From: Acinetobacter haemolyticus
GTDB taxonomy: Bacteria; Pseudomonadota; Gammaproteobacteria; Pseudomonadales; Moraxellaceae
Assembly (NCBI RefSeq): GCF_900406815.1
Contig: NZ_OVCN01000003.1
Coordinates: 1-64,000 of the forward strand
Length of the DNA: 64,000 nucleotides
Direction: 5' to 3'
In this document: piece after piece, positions 8,708 through 15,768 of the stretch
Layout of the letters: each line of letters starts with the position of its first letter
Numbering within the stretch: position 1 is the first letter of the stretch
Notes under the pieces: model-generated
Told to the model about the DNA's origin: nothing
The model's input: the letters and a program-made list of their open reading frames with translations, nothing else
Databases searched by the model: none
Program-made: the position numbers and the translations under genes

Positions 8708-9281
8708 CTGGCATCACCTTATTTTCAAGCTCTTTGATTCGCTTATCCAGGTCATCATCGGCAATTTGTTTAATATCTATTTTCCCAGAATGCTTGTGCT
8801 CAACACTTTCTTTGAAAGCGCTTACAGATATGTGTTTGCCTAAAAGCTCAAGGTTTTTGACTTTATCAGGCCATTTGATCTTCTTGAGCCAACCGCTCTG
8901 CTCTCTATCTTCACCGTAACCTTCAAATTCTTCAGTATTCTCAATGTTTGACACGTACTGTCGCCAAATCTTTGGCCATTCGCCAATAGGTTTGAAGCAG
9001 TAGTTGTCATCCATGATGTCTAGGACATCCATCTGATCAATTTCAACCAATCGCTTGAGCACATAGTCTGCATCCACATCGACACGGTTCATTCTTTGTG
9101 TGTTGAGATATGCAATTCGCTCTTGTACATCATCTCGCTGCAGCACATCCCAAGCATTTTGACGGTTCTTATAACCAGTTGCCTTGCCTGCTTCTTGAGC
9201 GCTCAGTGTTTTTAAATATTCATGGCAGAACTCTTCATGACGTAGATTTTTTAAAGGTTCTGCGCCTTTGATTTGTTCCAT
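8685..9281 (-). CDS. Terminase small subunit
   Basis: A protein of 198 residues of the terminase small subunit type (Terminase_2 family). The N-terminal part holds the typical LRHEEFCHEYLKTLSAQEAGKATGY... pattern (HTH DNA-binding, residues about 12-50), then QRDDVQERIAYLN, and the C-terminus is charged and helical. It recognises the pac site and regulates the large subunit. I chose ATG 9281, which has GAGGT six bases upstream, over a start at 9308 that lies inside the terminator hairpin. It overlaps the large subunit gene. Confidence 0.88.
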   Translation of the reverse strand: MEQIKGAEPLKNLRHEEFCHEYLKTLSAQEAGKATGYKNRQNAWDVLQRDDVQERIAYLNTQRMNRVDVDADYVLKRLVEIDQMDVLDIMDDNYCFKPIGEWPKIWRQYVSNIENTEEFEGYGEDREQSGWLKKIKWPDKVKNLELLGKHISVSAFKESVEHKHSGKIDIKQIADDDLDKRIKELENKVMPDDKRGEA

Positions 9282-9293
9282 ATTTACCTCATT

Positions 9294-9321
9294 AAAAAAC
9301 CGCCTCATGGGCGGTTTTTTT
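9294..9321. terminator. Bidirectional hairpin terminator before the terminase genes
   Basis: A stem AAACCGCC/GGCGGTTT with a TCAT loop is flanked by A-run and T-run, so it can terminate in either direction. It separates the middle genes from the late (packaging) genes; late transcription would have to be antiterminated to pass it. Confidence 0.8.
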
Positions 9322-9547
9322 GTTTATTTAAGAGTTTGTGATACTTATCTAAGCACTCTTGGCGTTGTGCTTCTAAGGCTTTCTGTTCTTCTTCAGACCA
9401 TTTTGCATAAGTTAAACGTAAAGTTATAGCATCAGCCTTCATTTTCTCTTTCATTGCTTCTTGTGAAACTGGCTCAAAGTCTCTTTGTCTCTGTAATGGT
9501 ATACCACCATTTCTACATGCTTCATTAAACCACTCTTTATTATTCAT
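9305..9547 (-). CDS. hypothetical small phage protein
   Basis: An 80-residue, highly charged protein beginning MNNKEWFNEACRNGGIP and ending in Lys-rich sequence. I chose ATG 9547, one base after the TAG of the upstream NinB gene (TAGTATG), with GGAAAAG upstream; this spacing suggests translational coupling. No signal peptide or membrane segment is visible and I recognise no family. Its stop codon lies inside the following terminator. Confidence 0.65.
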   Translation of the reverse strand: MNNKEWFNEACRNGGIPLQRQRDFEPVSQEAMKEKMKADAITLRLTYAKWSEEEQKALEAQRQECLDKYHKLLNKQKNRP

Positions 9548-9548
9548 A

Positions 9549-10037
9549 CTACTTTTCCAAAGCAAACTTCAAATCATCTGGTATTGGCAACATTATACCA
9601 AACTCTTTAACCGCAAATGCCTCAATTAGATTTAAATAAGTGGTGAACTGTGATGTATTCATTCGAGTGGTTGAAGTCTCCCGGATAACACCGTCAGCAA
9701 TCGCTCTGTATTGCTCAGATTCGCTTTGTTTTAATGCCGATATAGCTAAGCACATTGCTGCATATTCATCGTCATCACGCTTCAATATGCCGATTAGAAA
9801 CTTCTTCTTGAACTCAAAGTGCAGTTGATCTTCGTCATTGCCTGTCTTTCTATGAATCTCATGAAGCCATTTCCAATACAAACGATTTTGAGCTTTCGAT
9901 CTGTCTTTCGCTTCAGGTTTGATCTCAACAACCAACGGCTTACCCTCAAAATTTGCTTGAGTGTAATTGTTATGCAGATAATTGATTGTTTTACCGATGT
10001 CTGAGTGATCTTTGATGGTGAACACTGCTTGATTCAT
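9549..10037 (-). CDS. ninB: NinB / lambda Orf family recombination protein
   Basis: A 162-residue protein with the conserved segment DRSKAQNRLYWKWLHEI typical of NinB (lambda Orf), a single-strand-binding recombination mediator that can stand in for host RecFOR in Red recombination. This fits the presence of a Bet/exonuclease pair elsewhere in the phage. ATG 10037 follows GAGGTGG at ideal spacing; the GTG at 10043 lies within that ribosome site. In lambda this gene is in the nin region between the replication genes and Q, whereas here it lies between Q and terminase. Confidence 0.82.
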   Translation of the reverse strand: MNQAVFTIKDHSDIGKTINYLHNNYTQANFEGKPLVVEIKPEAKDRSKAQNRLYWKWLHEIHRKTGNDEDQLHFEFKKKFLIGILKRDDDEYAAMCLAISALKQSESEQYRAIADGVIRETSTTRMNTSQFTTYLNLIEAFAVKEFGIMLPIPDDLKFALEK

Positions 10038-10051
10038 ACCCACCTCACAAT

Positions 10052-10075
10052 AAAAAAGACGCTCAATAGCGCCTT
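10052..10075 (-). terminator. Candidate hairpin terminator upstream of ninB
   Basis: On the minus strand AAGGCGCT pairs with AGCGTCTT (one G-T pair) around ATTG, followed by TTTT. It lies downstream of 10271-10549 and before the ribosome site of ninB. Together with the hairpin at 10223-10244 it makes a tandem pair. Confidence 0.6.
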
Positions 10076-10222
10076 TCGTAATTCCTATTCTAGGATTCTG
10101 TTTTATCAGCCTAGGCGTAACCTTCGTTCATGATCTTATCCTCAAAATTGGTAGTTTCTTAAAGTAACTTAATATACATCAGAAACTATAATTTACATGA
10201 GGTTTGATCAAGATTCAAGCAA

Positions 10223-10244
10223 TAAAAAACCACCCGAGGGTGGC
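10223..10244 (-). terminator. Rho-independent terminator
   Basis: On the minus strand CCACCCTCGGGTGG forms a compact hairpin followed by six T. It lies 27 bp after the stop of the gene ending at 10271. The stretch 10044-10270 holds this hairpin, the one at 10052-10075 and no convincing gene. Confidence 0.75.
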
Positions 10245-10270
10245 TCAAACATAAAATTATGTAATTTACA

Positions 10271-10549
10271 TTATTTAAATACATCAGGCTTAGGGAGTAT
10301 ATTTAAGTCACCATTAGCATCAACAACCATAAAAACTGTGTCTTCATGTCTCACCCTATCTGCAATAAGCCCAGTAATTCCTTTTATTGTTGGATCTTCA
10401 ATCATCATTTGATGAAGTTCTTGTAACTTTTCAACTTGCATATCGAATGGAAATATTTTTTTTATATCTTCTGCTTTCTCGTAATACGGTGATCGGCAAT
10501 GATCTAGCATTTCCAGCATATTTAGAGGAATTGAGTTGTTATCAATCAT
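10271..10549 (-). CDS. hypothetical phage protein
   Basis: A 92-residue acidic soluble protein (MIDNNSIPLNMLEMLDHCRS). It has no membrane segment and no motif I recognise; the C-terminal half (DTVFMVVDANGDLNILPKP) looks like a small beta sheet. It is flanked upstream by a 32-bp gap and downstream by a terminator, so it may be the last gene of the middle operon. Confidence 0.6.
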   Translation of the reverse strand: MIDNNSIPLNMLEMLDHCRSPYYEKAEDIKKIFPFDMQVEKLQELHQMMIEDPTIKGITGLIADRVRHEDTVFMVVDANGDLNILPKPDVFK

Positions 10550-10581
10550 AATTATTACTCCCGATATTTAGAGTAATTATA

Positions 10582-10857
10582 TCAAAAAACCTCATGATCT
10601 TTAAGATTCAACATCCGCTCAGTCTTCTCCAACCACTGATCAAACAAAGCTTCTGATTCTTGTCTTGTGCCTAGTTTGAATTGATCGAATGCTGAATGGC
10701 ATTGGTAGCATAGCGGCACTGTAAACTCATCTGACGCTTTAATGCCGCGCCCTTTGCCGTGCTTGGAGCTATTAGAATGAGCCGCTTGACTTGGGCCATT
10801 ACCACACCTAACGCATGGCAGCTTTCTTATTTCGTTTAGCCTCTTTGTCGAACGCAT
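10582..10857 (-). CDS. HNH-like zinc-finger phage nuclease (DUF968/Ref-like)
   Basis: A 91-residue protein with two cysteine pairs and a histidine pattern: LPCVRCG near residue 14, QAAHSN near 24, then GKGRGIKASDEFTVPLC and YQCHSAF. This CxxC...AH...K-SD...LCxxCH arrangement is shared by DUF968-type and P1 Ref-type HNH nucleases of phages, which cut DNA during recombination. The placement next to other nin-region-type genes fits. It overlaps the end of 10808-11011 by 50 bp. Family level is probable; the substrate is unknown. Confidence 0.68.
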   Translation of the reverse strand: MRSTKRLNEIRKLPCVRCGNGPSQAAHSNSSKHGKGRGIKASDEFTVPLCYQCHSAFDQFKLGTRQESEALFDQWLEKTERMLNLKDHEVF

Positions 10858-11011
10858 TTTCTAGCACCTCGATACGTTCTTTTAGTAGTCTAGCTTCACG
10901 TTCACAGTCTGCTCGAAATGAATAGCTACTGAACAAATGGTTATAACTTTGCAGCTTACTTAAATTGCTTCTGTAAATTTCAAGATTCTTCTTTGATTCG
11001 ATTATGTCCAT
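10808..11011 (-). CDS. hypothetical small helical phage protein
   Basis: A 67-residue basic helical protein (MDIIESKKNLEIYRSNLSKL) with a predicted coiled coil covering most of its length. It overlaps the HNH-like gene by 50 bp in a different frame, which is more overlap than is usual in this phage; the C-terminal extent is therefore less certain. No family recognised. Confidence 0.5.
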   Translation of the reverse strand: MDIIESKKNLEIYRSNLSKLQSYNHLFSSYSFRADCEREARLLKERIEVLENAFDKEAKRNKKAAMR

Positions 11012-11035
11012 ATATTCTCACTTTTCTATAGACAA

Positions 11036-11064
11036 CAAAAAAGCCCACCTTTCGATGAGCTTTT
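11036..11064 (-). terminator. Rho-independent terminator after the Q-like gene
   Basis: On the minus strand AAGCTCATC pairs with GGTGGGCTT (two G-T pairs) around a GAAA tetraloop, followed by TTTTTT. It is placed 60 bp after the Q-like gene stop, a plausible target of late antitermination. Confidence 0.75.
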
Positions 11065-11123
11065 AAATACTTAGTGAATTACTATAACTTCGTCCACTAT
11101 AACAGAATTTACTACTTTCTCAT

Positions 11124-11561
11124 TTAAATGACAAGTCTTTTATCATGTCCTGCTAAATACCATCGTCCTGCTGTAATCATATTGTTAATTGAGCTACGGC
11201 TTAGCATGAATTCGTTATCCATCTGATCGAGTGTCAAACCACGCACTTGCTTTTGAATATACAACTCAACCGCAGCTTTAGCTGACTGACAGATAGAAAT
11301 TGAACAACGAATTTGTCGTAGTAGTTGTTGTACTCGCTCATACTCAAAATCAGTCATCTTGAGAATGATTGTTTTATTGTTGCGTGCTGGCTTTGTTGCG
11401 TTCTGCTGTACAAGCCAATAGATTTGATTAATTCCAAGATCATCAGGCTCATGACCACCACGCATACGGTTGATTGATATGAACGCGCCATACTGACTAA
11501 GCCATTCATCCAAAGTGTATTTAGACCAATCCATAACTTTTGTGTTTACTGCCGCATTCAT
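11124..11561 (-). CDS. Q-like late antitermination protein (putative)
   Basis: A 145-residue protein with an N-terminal WSKYTLDEWLSQYGAFI segment, a central MTDFEYERVQQLLRQI helix and a C-terminal HTH-like helix pair (LDQMDNEFMLSRSSINNMI, then GRWYLAG). This arrangement resembles the phage_antitermQ family, which binds RNA polymerase at the late promoter so that it reads through terminators. Its place, last of the early-to-middle genes and just before terminators and late genes, fits. I cannot confirm family membership by eye. Confidence 0.5.
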   Translation of the reverse strand: MNAAVNTKVMDWSKYTLDEWLSQYGAFISINRMRGGHEPDDLGINQIYWLVQQNATKPARNNKTIILKMTDFEYERVQQLLRQIRCSISICQSAKAAVELYIQKQVRGLTLDQMDNEFMLSRSSINNMITAGRWYLAGHDKRLVI

Positions 11562-11570
11562 ACCGTCACC

Positions 11571-11996
11571 TCAAATACATAAATACTTTTTAATTTCTTG
11601 TATTGCTTCGTCCGCCCCAAAGCAGACTTTGCACATGTAACCCTGTTCTTCTAATCGCTGCATCATTAAGCGCTGACTTGGCAGCAACTTGCCAGCCTTT
11701 GATTTGAGTTCAATCCATAAACCATGAATCAAACCATTTGGAACTAACAATTGAAGATCAGGAACGCCTGCTTTCACTCCCATCTTCTTAAACTTAGCTG
11801 CTTCGATAACGTTTCTTGATCCACCATTTGGGATGTGAATCAAATAATCAGAAAGGCGACCATTCCCAAACTTCACATGATGCGCCCATGACATAAGAGT
11901 GATTTGCTCTTGATCTTCCGTGGGCACCTTGTGAACGCGTTTAGAACGCGCCACCGCCTTTGATCTACTTCTTTGAGCCTCTTTGAATGTGGTCAT
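11571..11996 (-). CDS. VRR-NUC domain nuclease
   Basis: A 141-residue protein with the VRR-NUC core: EDQEQITLMSWAHH near residue 27, IPNGGSR near 55, KKMGVKAGVPDLQL (catalytic Asp in GVPD) and LWIELKSKAG (ExK). Stand-alone VRR-NUC proteins of phages act as structure-specific nucleases, likely resolving Holliday or replication junctions before packaging. The ribosome site GGAGG lies inside the preceding 25-codon peptide gene, indicating coupling. Confidence 0.85.
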   Translation of the reverse strand: MTTFKEAQRSRSKAVARSKRVHKVPTEDQEQITLMSWAHHVKFGNGRLSDYLIHIPNGGSRNVIEAAKFKKMGVKAGVPDLQLLVPNGLIHGLWIELKSKAGKLLPSQRLMMQRLEEQGYMCKVCFGADEAIQEIKKYLCI

Positions 11997-11999
11997 TGG

Positions 12000-12077
12000 T
12001 CAGCCTCCTAAGTGCCCGATTAGGTAGCCCATAAGACACCCAATCCAAAAGCAAGCTATAGCTAGTGTTGAGTTCAT
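12000..12077 (-). CDS. 25-residue single-pass membrane peptide
   Basis: An ATG at 12077 overlaps the TGA of the upstream gene (ATGA), and the frame reads MNSTLAIACFWIGCLMGYLI followed by GHLGG and TGA. About 18 residues form a hydrophobic helix. The downstream VRR-NUC gene begins 3 bp after the stop and its GGAGG ribosome site is inside this frame. The tight packing argues for real translation, but no function is recognised. Confidence 0.5.
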   Translation of the reverse strand: MNSTLAIACFWIGCLMGYLIGHLGG

Positions 12078-12499
12078 CCTTCCCCCTTGAGCGCTTGCTC
12101 CAACTCTTCATAGACACGTGGCATTGCTTTATCTAGATCATTCATTTCGAAATGTTCTTTAACAAAGTGAAGATTCATTTCGAGAAATTCCACCCGCTTT
12201 TGCAGCTCCCCACTCTTATGCTCTAAGTCTTTGATGCGTTGGGATTGCTCGTTAAAGCGTTGACCTTGATTAATAAGTTGCTTTTGCAGCTCATCCACTT
12301 TCGATTGTTGGTGTTGTGCAGAAGCAAGCCAAATATCAGTAAATGCTGTTTCACTATCTTCATTAACGAATCGACCATTTTTATCTGTCTTTATTAATTC
12401 TTCAGATGCGCCTTGCTTTAGGTAATGAATGACGAATTTAAGTCGTTCGTTATCTTCGAAGCTCATCTCTCCATTTGTGTCAATAAAAGTTGTACTCAT
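12074..12499 (-). CDS. hypothetical coiled-coil phage protein
   Basis: A 141-residue acidic protein. Residues 1-55 are globular (SFEDNERLKFVIHYLKQGAS) and residues 60-125 form a long coiled coil (QHQQSKVDELQKQLINQG and following heptads). ATG 12499 overlaps the TGA of the upstream gene and has AGGTGAA upstream. Similar coiled-coil proteins are common in Acinetobacter prophages without known role. Confidence 0.65.
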   Translation of the reverse strand: MSTTFIDTNGEMSFEDNERLKFVIHYLKQGASEELIKTDKNGRFVNEDSETAFTDIWLASAQHQQSKVDELQKQLINQGQRFNEQSQRIKDLEHKSGELQKRVEFLEMNLHFVKEHFEMNDLDKAMPRVYEELEQALKGEG

Positions 12500-13023
12500 C
12501 ACTTCACCTGCTTACAATTTGGAGAGATATGATTCTCAATGTGTGAGTCGTCGCCCATGTCAATACAAGCAAGGCGTTCAGGCGACATAAGAGTAAAGCC
12601 AAAGCTAACCTCGATCTTGATGTCATTTGAATAAATCGACTCGTAGTCTGCGATGGCTTGTTTAATCTCATCAGAAGTGATCATTCTGTAGATCAACATT
12701 ATTGAGTGCTGATTGTCATTTAAGCCGATATAGAGTTTTGCTTGTTCAATTCCTCCAAGCGCTTCAATAATATTCATGCCTTCTAAGATGCGATTTAACT
12801 CAGAAATTGGATAAATTACATCACTTGTAAACACTAGACCTGGGGTAGAACATGCTCTCCACATGATTCCATTCCAGATGTAGCATTCTGAGATTGATAT
12901 ATGTTTTGTATATCTAGTTCCGCAACTTAATACTCTGTAGTGCGTGCAACCATCAGGCACACCCTCAACAACTTCCCTCGCCTTCTCAACACCGTGCTGC
13001 TGAATGAATTGGATCGCGTTCAT
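12499..13023 (-). CDS. hypothetical phage protein with internal repeat
   Basis: A 174-residue protein. Two related helical segments are visible: AIQFIQQHGVEKAREVV at the N-terminus and NIIEALGGIEQAKLYI near residue 84. Between them is GCTHYRVLSCGTRYTKHI. I see no catalytic motif. It overlaps its neighbours by 4 bp on both sides (ATGA), so it is part of the polycistronic early/middle operon. Confidence 0.6.
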   Translation of the reverse strand: MNAIQFIQQHGVEKAREVVEGVPDGCTHYRVLSCGTRYTKHISISECYIWNGIMWRACSTPGLVFTSDVIYPISELNRILEGMNIIEALGGIEQAKLYIGLNDNQHSIMLIYRMITSDEIKQAIADYESIYSNDIKIEVSFGFTLMSPERLACIDMGDDSHIENHISPNCKQVK

Positions 13024-13253
13024 TGGCTTTGCTCCTTAAACACGGTTTCAATGTTTTCACCACAAGCGGGGCAATAACTGATCTGAACCTTGTTTTTCTT
13101 AAATCTACCAGCCGTAATTGCTAGCCTCTCAGCGCTATCTGAAAATCTAACCCTGATTTGTGTATCAAAGTCACCCATTCCATCACTTATGCATCTGTTT
13201 AATGAATCGCACATTTCCACCCAATTACCTGTGTTTACGCATTTTTTATTCAT
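13020..13253 (-). CDS. hypothetical small protein with CPxCG zinc ribbon motif
   Basis: A 77-residue protein whose C-terminal part has YCPACGENI; earlier cysteines (KKCVNTG and EMCDSLNRC) could complete a zinc site. Small CPxCG proteins of phages are often DNA- or protein-binding adaptors. It overlaps the flanking genes by 4 bp each. No specific function. Confidence 0.6.
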   Translation of the reverse strand: MNKKCVNTGNWVEMCDSLNRCISDGMGDFDTQIRVRFSDSAERLAITAGRFKKNKVQISYCPACGENIETVFKEQSQ

Positions 13254-13540
13254 CGCCCTTCTCCGTCACTTGAGTCACGTTTGGTAATGGTCAACTCTTG
13301 CTCTACCAACGTTGCATAGCCTGCAATGTCGTGCCAATTGTCGATGTAATTTGGATCGCCATTTACGATACGAGCCATCTTGTTGCAGATCATGTCTAAG
13401 GCAATGATTTGACTTGCGCTTAACTTGTCATAGGTTTGAGCTTCTTGAATAACCGCTTGAAGTGCATAGGTAGTTGCAGCAACGCACTTAAACTTCCCGT
13501 AACGCTCACCACGTTGATTTAAAGTTGATTCGATATTCAT
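13250..13540 (-). CDS. DUF6378-type phage protein
   Basis: A 96-residue protein starting MNIESTLNQRGERYGKF. The pattern RYG-F, then an all-helical core with LDMICNKMARIVNGDPNYID and NWHDIAGYATL, is characteristic of DUF6378 phage proteins, which resemble the MazG-like/helical bundle small proteins. I chose ATG 13540 because GGAG lies 8 bases upstream. Function not established. Confidence 0.72.
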   Translation of the reverse strand: MNIESTLNQRGERYGKFKCVAATTYALQAVIQEAQTYDKLSASQIIALDMICNKMARIVNGDPNYIDNWHDIAGYATLVEQELTITKRDSSDGEGR

Positions 13541-13938
13541 GCCGCAACTCCTTCTAATTGTTTTCGTGCCTTCATGATTCGTTTGTACATATCCAAAGTG
13601 CAATTAACTCGTCCCGCTTTGATGTGCTGAAAGCTACTTGCATTACAGCCAACCATTTCAGCTAAATCGATATAACGACCCTTGAAGTTCTTGAGCCAAA
13701 CCTGTATCTCTTTTGCTTGGGCGGCCGTTGGATATTCACGCTGAACAACATCTCTTAATGGCTCATCTTTCTCCTTCACCACTTCAAAGAAAGGAAGTTC
13801 AGCTAGCAAGTTGTGTTCTAAACCATTGTCCAATGCATGCTTAACCTGTTTAGCTGTGTAAAGCTCATATGCTGGGCGACCCTTCTTGATTGCCAATTCC
13901 TGCAATGCACTACGGATTTGTGTAAGTGATGCACTCAT
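13537..13938 (-). CDS. putative HTH DNA-binding phage protein
   Basis: A 133-residue protein. The C-terminal half (LAEMVGCNASSFQHIKAGRV, residues about 90-112) has the spacing of a helix-turn-helix with a recognition helix followed by NCTLDMYKRIM. The N-terminal half (ELAIKKGRPAYELYTAKQV) is helical. It may regulate this operon or assist replication; neither is shown. ATGA overlaps at both ends. Confidence 0.55.
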   Translation of the reverse strand: MSASLTQIRSALQELAIKKGRPAYELYTAKQVKHALDNGLEHNLLAELPFFEVVKEKDEPLRDVVQREYPTAAQAKEIQVWLKNFKGRYIDLAEMVGCNASSFQHIKAGRVNCTLDMYKRIMKARKQLEGVAA

Positions 13939-14174
13939 TTAGCACCTCCAAACAAGTTGTTAGTTTTAGGGCTTGCTTTATACAAAGCACAGTTGTTGTA
14001 AATTCTGCATTCAAGCCACCCACTCTCTTGAAGTAAGCGTGCTGTTCTTTGAGCTGATCTAAGCGTCTGGTTTGTTAGTCGTCGAATGTCTTCTGTATTT
14101 AGTGCTTTCTCGGAATTATGAAATGCCTCAAGTAAGCGCAACGTTCTGTTAAATGTCTCAATATGCTTGCTCAT
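13935..14174 (-). CDS. putative winged-helix DNA-binding protein
   Basis: A 79-residue basic protein with a winged-helix-like layout: FNRTLRLLEAFHNSEKAL, LNTEDIRRLTNQTLRSAQRT, then ARLLQESGWLECR and a short beta hairpin (IYNNCALYKAS). This resembles small IclR/MarR-type DNA-binding folds. It overlaps the methyltransferase by 4 bp. Confidence 0.6.
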   Translation of the reverse strand: MSKHIETFNRTLRLLEAFHNSEKALNTEDIRRLTNQTLRSAQRTARLLQESGWLECRIYNNCALYKASPKTNNLFGGAK

Positions 14175-14932
14175 ACTGCTTCTCCAAATAGGTCAGGCTG
14201 CATGTCTTTCTCGGTACCTGCTTGAGCAATACGTTCTTGCGCTATGTCAAAGTACTTTTTCTCTTGCTCAATCCCAATGAATGAACGGCCCGTGTTTACA
14301 CAAGCAACGCCAGTGGTACCGCTTCCCATTGTGGTGTCGAGTACTGTTTCACCTTCATTTGTGTATGTACGAATCAAGTACTCACAAAGAGCTACAGGCT
14401 TTTGTGTTGGATGGAAGTTTGATTTCTGCTTATCACTGCTGAATAGCTGCACTGAGCGCGGGTACCGCTCTGTTGAATCGTATGCTTTGATGTTTACCTG
14501 TTTGCCATAATGTTCAGATCCAATATCTTTACGCTTAGCTGTTTTGCGTTCATGCCCAAAGGTTTTAATGGGATTGAATGTCGGCTTCGCTTTGTAAAAC
14601 ACAAGGATATTTTCATGTGCACGTAGCGGTTGGAAATGCGCATTAAAGAATCCAGTCGCATTCGGCTTTTCATAAATCCATTCATAACGGAACATGTCCA
14701 GATTTGAAGCTGCGAGTACTGCTGTGAAGGGCTGAGCAGCAAATAAAACAATCGCACCATTCTCTTTAATTACTCGCTCGTACTGTTCCCAAAGCGGTTC
14801 AAATGGAATAACCGCATCCCAACTGCAGCAAGTGGTACCGTATGGCAAATCACAAAGAATCATATCAACAGTACCCGTTTCAATTTCCTTCATACGCTCG
14901 AGGCAATCGCCTAACATGAGATTATGTTTCAC
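14171..14932 (-). CDS. Orphan N6-adenine/N4-cytosine DNA methyltransferase (beta class)
   Basis: A 253-residue methyltransferase. Motif IV, CDLPYG, lies at residues 27-32 and the SAM-binding motif I, DTTMGSGTTG, at 199-208, with FHPTQKPVALCEYLIRTY (motif X) between them. The IV-to-I order is that of beta-class amino-methyltransferases, and the middle region (residues about 100-165) would be the target recognition domain. There is no restriction endonuclease next to it, so it probably modifies phage DNA against host restriction or affects gene control. The start is GTG 14932 with GAGGTG upstream, overlapping the previous stop. Confidence 0.88.
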   Translation of the reverse strand: MKHNLMLGDCLERMKEIETGTVDMILCDLPYGTTCCSWDAVIPFEPLWEQYERVIKENGAIVLFAAQPFTAVLAASNLDMFRYEWIYEKPNATGFFNAHFQPLRAHENILVFYKAKPTFNPIKTFGHERKTAKRKDIGSEHYGKQVNIKAYDSTERYPRSVQLFSSDKQKSNFHPTQKPVALCEYLIRTYTNEGETVLDTTMGSGTTGVACVNTGRSFIGIEQEKKYFDIAQERIAQAGTEKDMQPDLFGEAV

Positions 14933-15768
14933 GCTGCACCTCTCAATGCCATAGGCAAGGCTTTACCCTCTGCTTTTAGGCTTTCGATATATTGTTCTTT
15001 TTGATCGAACGGATCAGGCCAATACTCTGAATCTTCTTTGAGTTCCCACGGTTGAACCTCTTTGATCTCATCTGACATTTTGTTCACTGGTCCTTTGAGC
15101 TTTAGCTTTTCACGCAACTCTGCAATTGCCTTTTGGGCGGTTGTTTTATATTGTTCAGCTTCTGCCTGTTGTTCTTCCTTGGTTTGCTTGTGCTCAAGTT
15201 GCAATTGAGTTTCTGGACCAGTTAAGAATCCTGCAACTTCAGCTTGTTTGATTGCAGAGATACGCTGGTCAGGATCAACACCTAAACTCACGTTGTAGAC
15301 TGGTTTTAAACCTTGATCTTTTGCTTCGGTTACCAGACGCTCATAGATCGAAACAAAGATTTTCTTAGCTTCGGCTAATTGGAACTTGTCACCGGTTGCA
15401 ACCAGATCAGCACACTTCTCAAAAGCTTTAGCTGCTTGCTCAGTCCAGATCACAGTCAATTCACGACCAGTACCGAATTCAATTGAATCTTTCGCTATGG
15501 CCCATGCCTCATGAGCATCTAACCAAGCATCAGCTTTAGGCTCACACCATGATCTAAACTCAGGTATTGAAGGACAAAAGGTTGATTTCATCATCTTGGC
15601 AACACCGCGCTTGAAATCATCAGCACTTAAACCTTGAAAGCACTCAACCATTGATTCGGCGATATCTTTAGGATCTACACCTGACCATTGATCTGCGAAT
15701 TTCTTACCGTAGTAAGCGCGCATCTTGGTGATCAAACGGATAGCATCCTCTTGGGTGAACTCACGCAT
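14929..15768 (-). CDS. Replication protein P-like helicase loader
   Basis: A 279-residue protein matching the layout of lambda P-like replication proteins: REFTQEDAIRLITKMRAYYG, then a helical domain with CPSIPEFRSWCEP near residue 70, and a charged C-terminal half ending in EGKALPMALRGAA. P-type proteins load the host DnaB helicase at the phage origin. It directly follows the O-like gene with an 8-bp overlap, the standard O-P pairing. ATG 15768 has GGGGGTGGG upstream. Confidence 0.72.
   Translation of the reverse strand: MREFTQEDAIRLITKMRAYYGKKFADQWSGVDPKDIAESMVECFQGLSADDFKRGVAKMMKSTFCPSIPEFRSWCEPKADAWLDAHEAWAIAKDSIEFGTGRELTVIWTEQAAKAFEKCADLVATGDKFQLAEAKKIFVSIYERLVTEAKDQGLKPVYNVSLGVDPDQRISAIKQAEVAGFLTGPETQLQLEHKQTKEEQQAEAEQYKTTAQKAIAELREKLKLKGPVNKMSDEIKEVQPWELKEDSEYWPDPFDQKEQYIESLKAEGKALPMALRGAA

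Noticed and set aside
10044..10270. Additional small gene or holin
   Set aside because: Only two hairpins and short frames without ribosome sites are present; no membrane-spanning frame of useful length.
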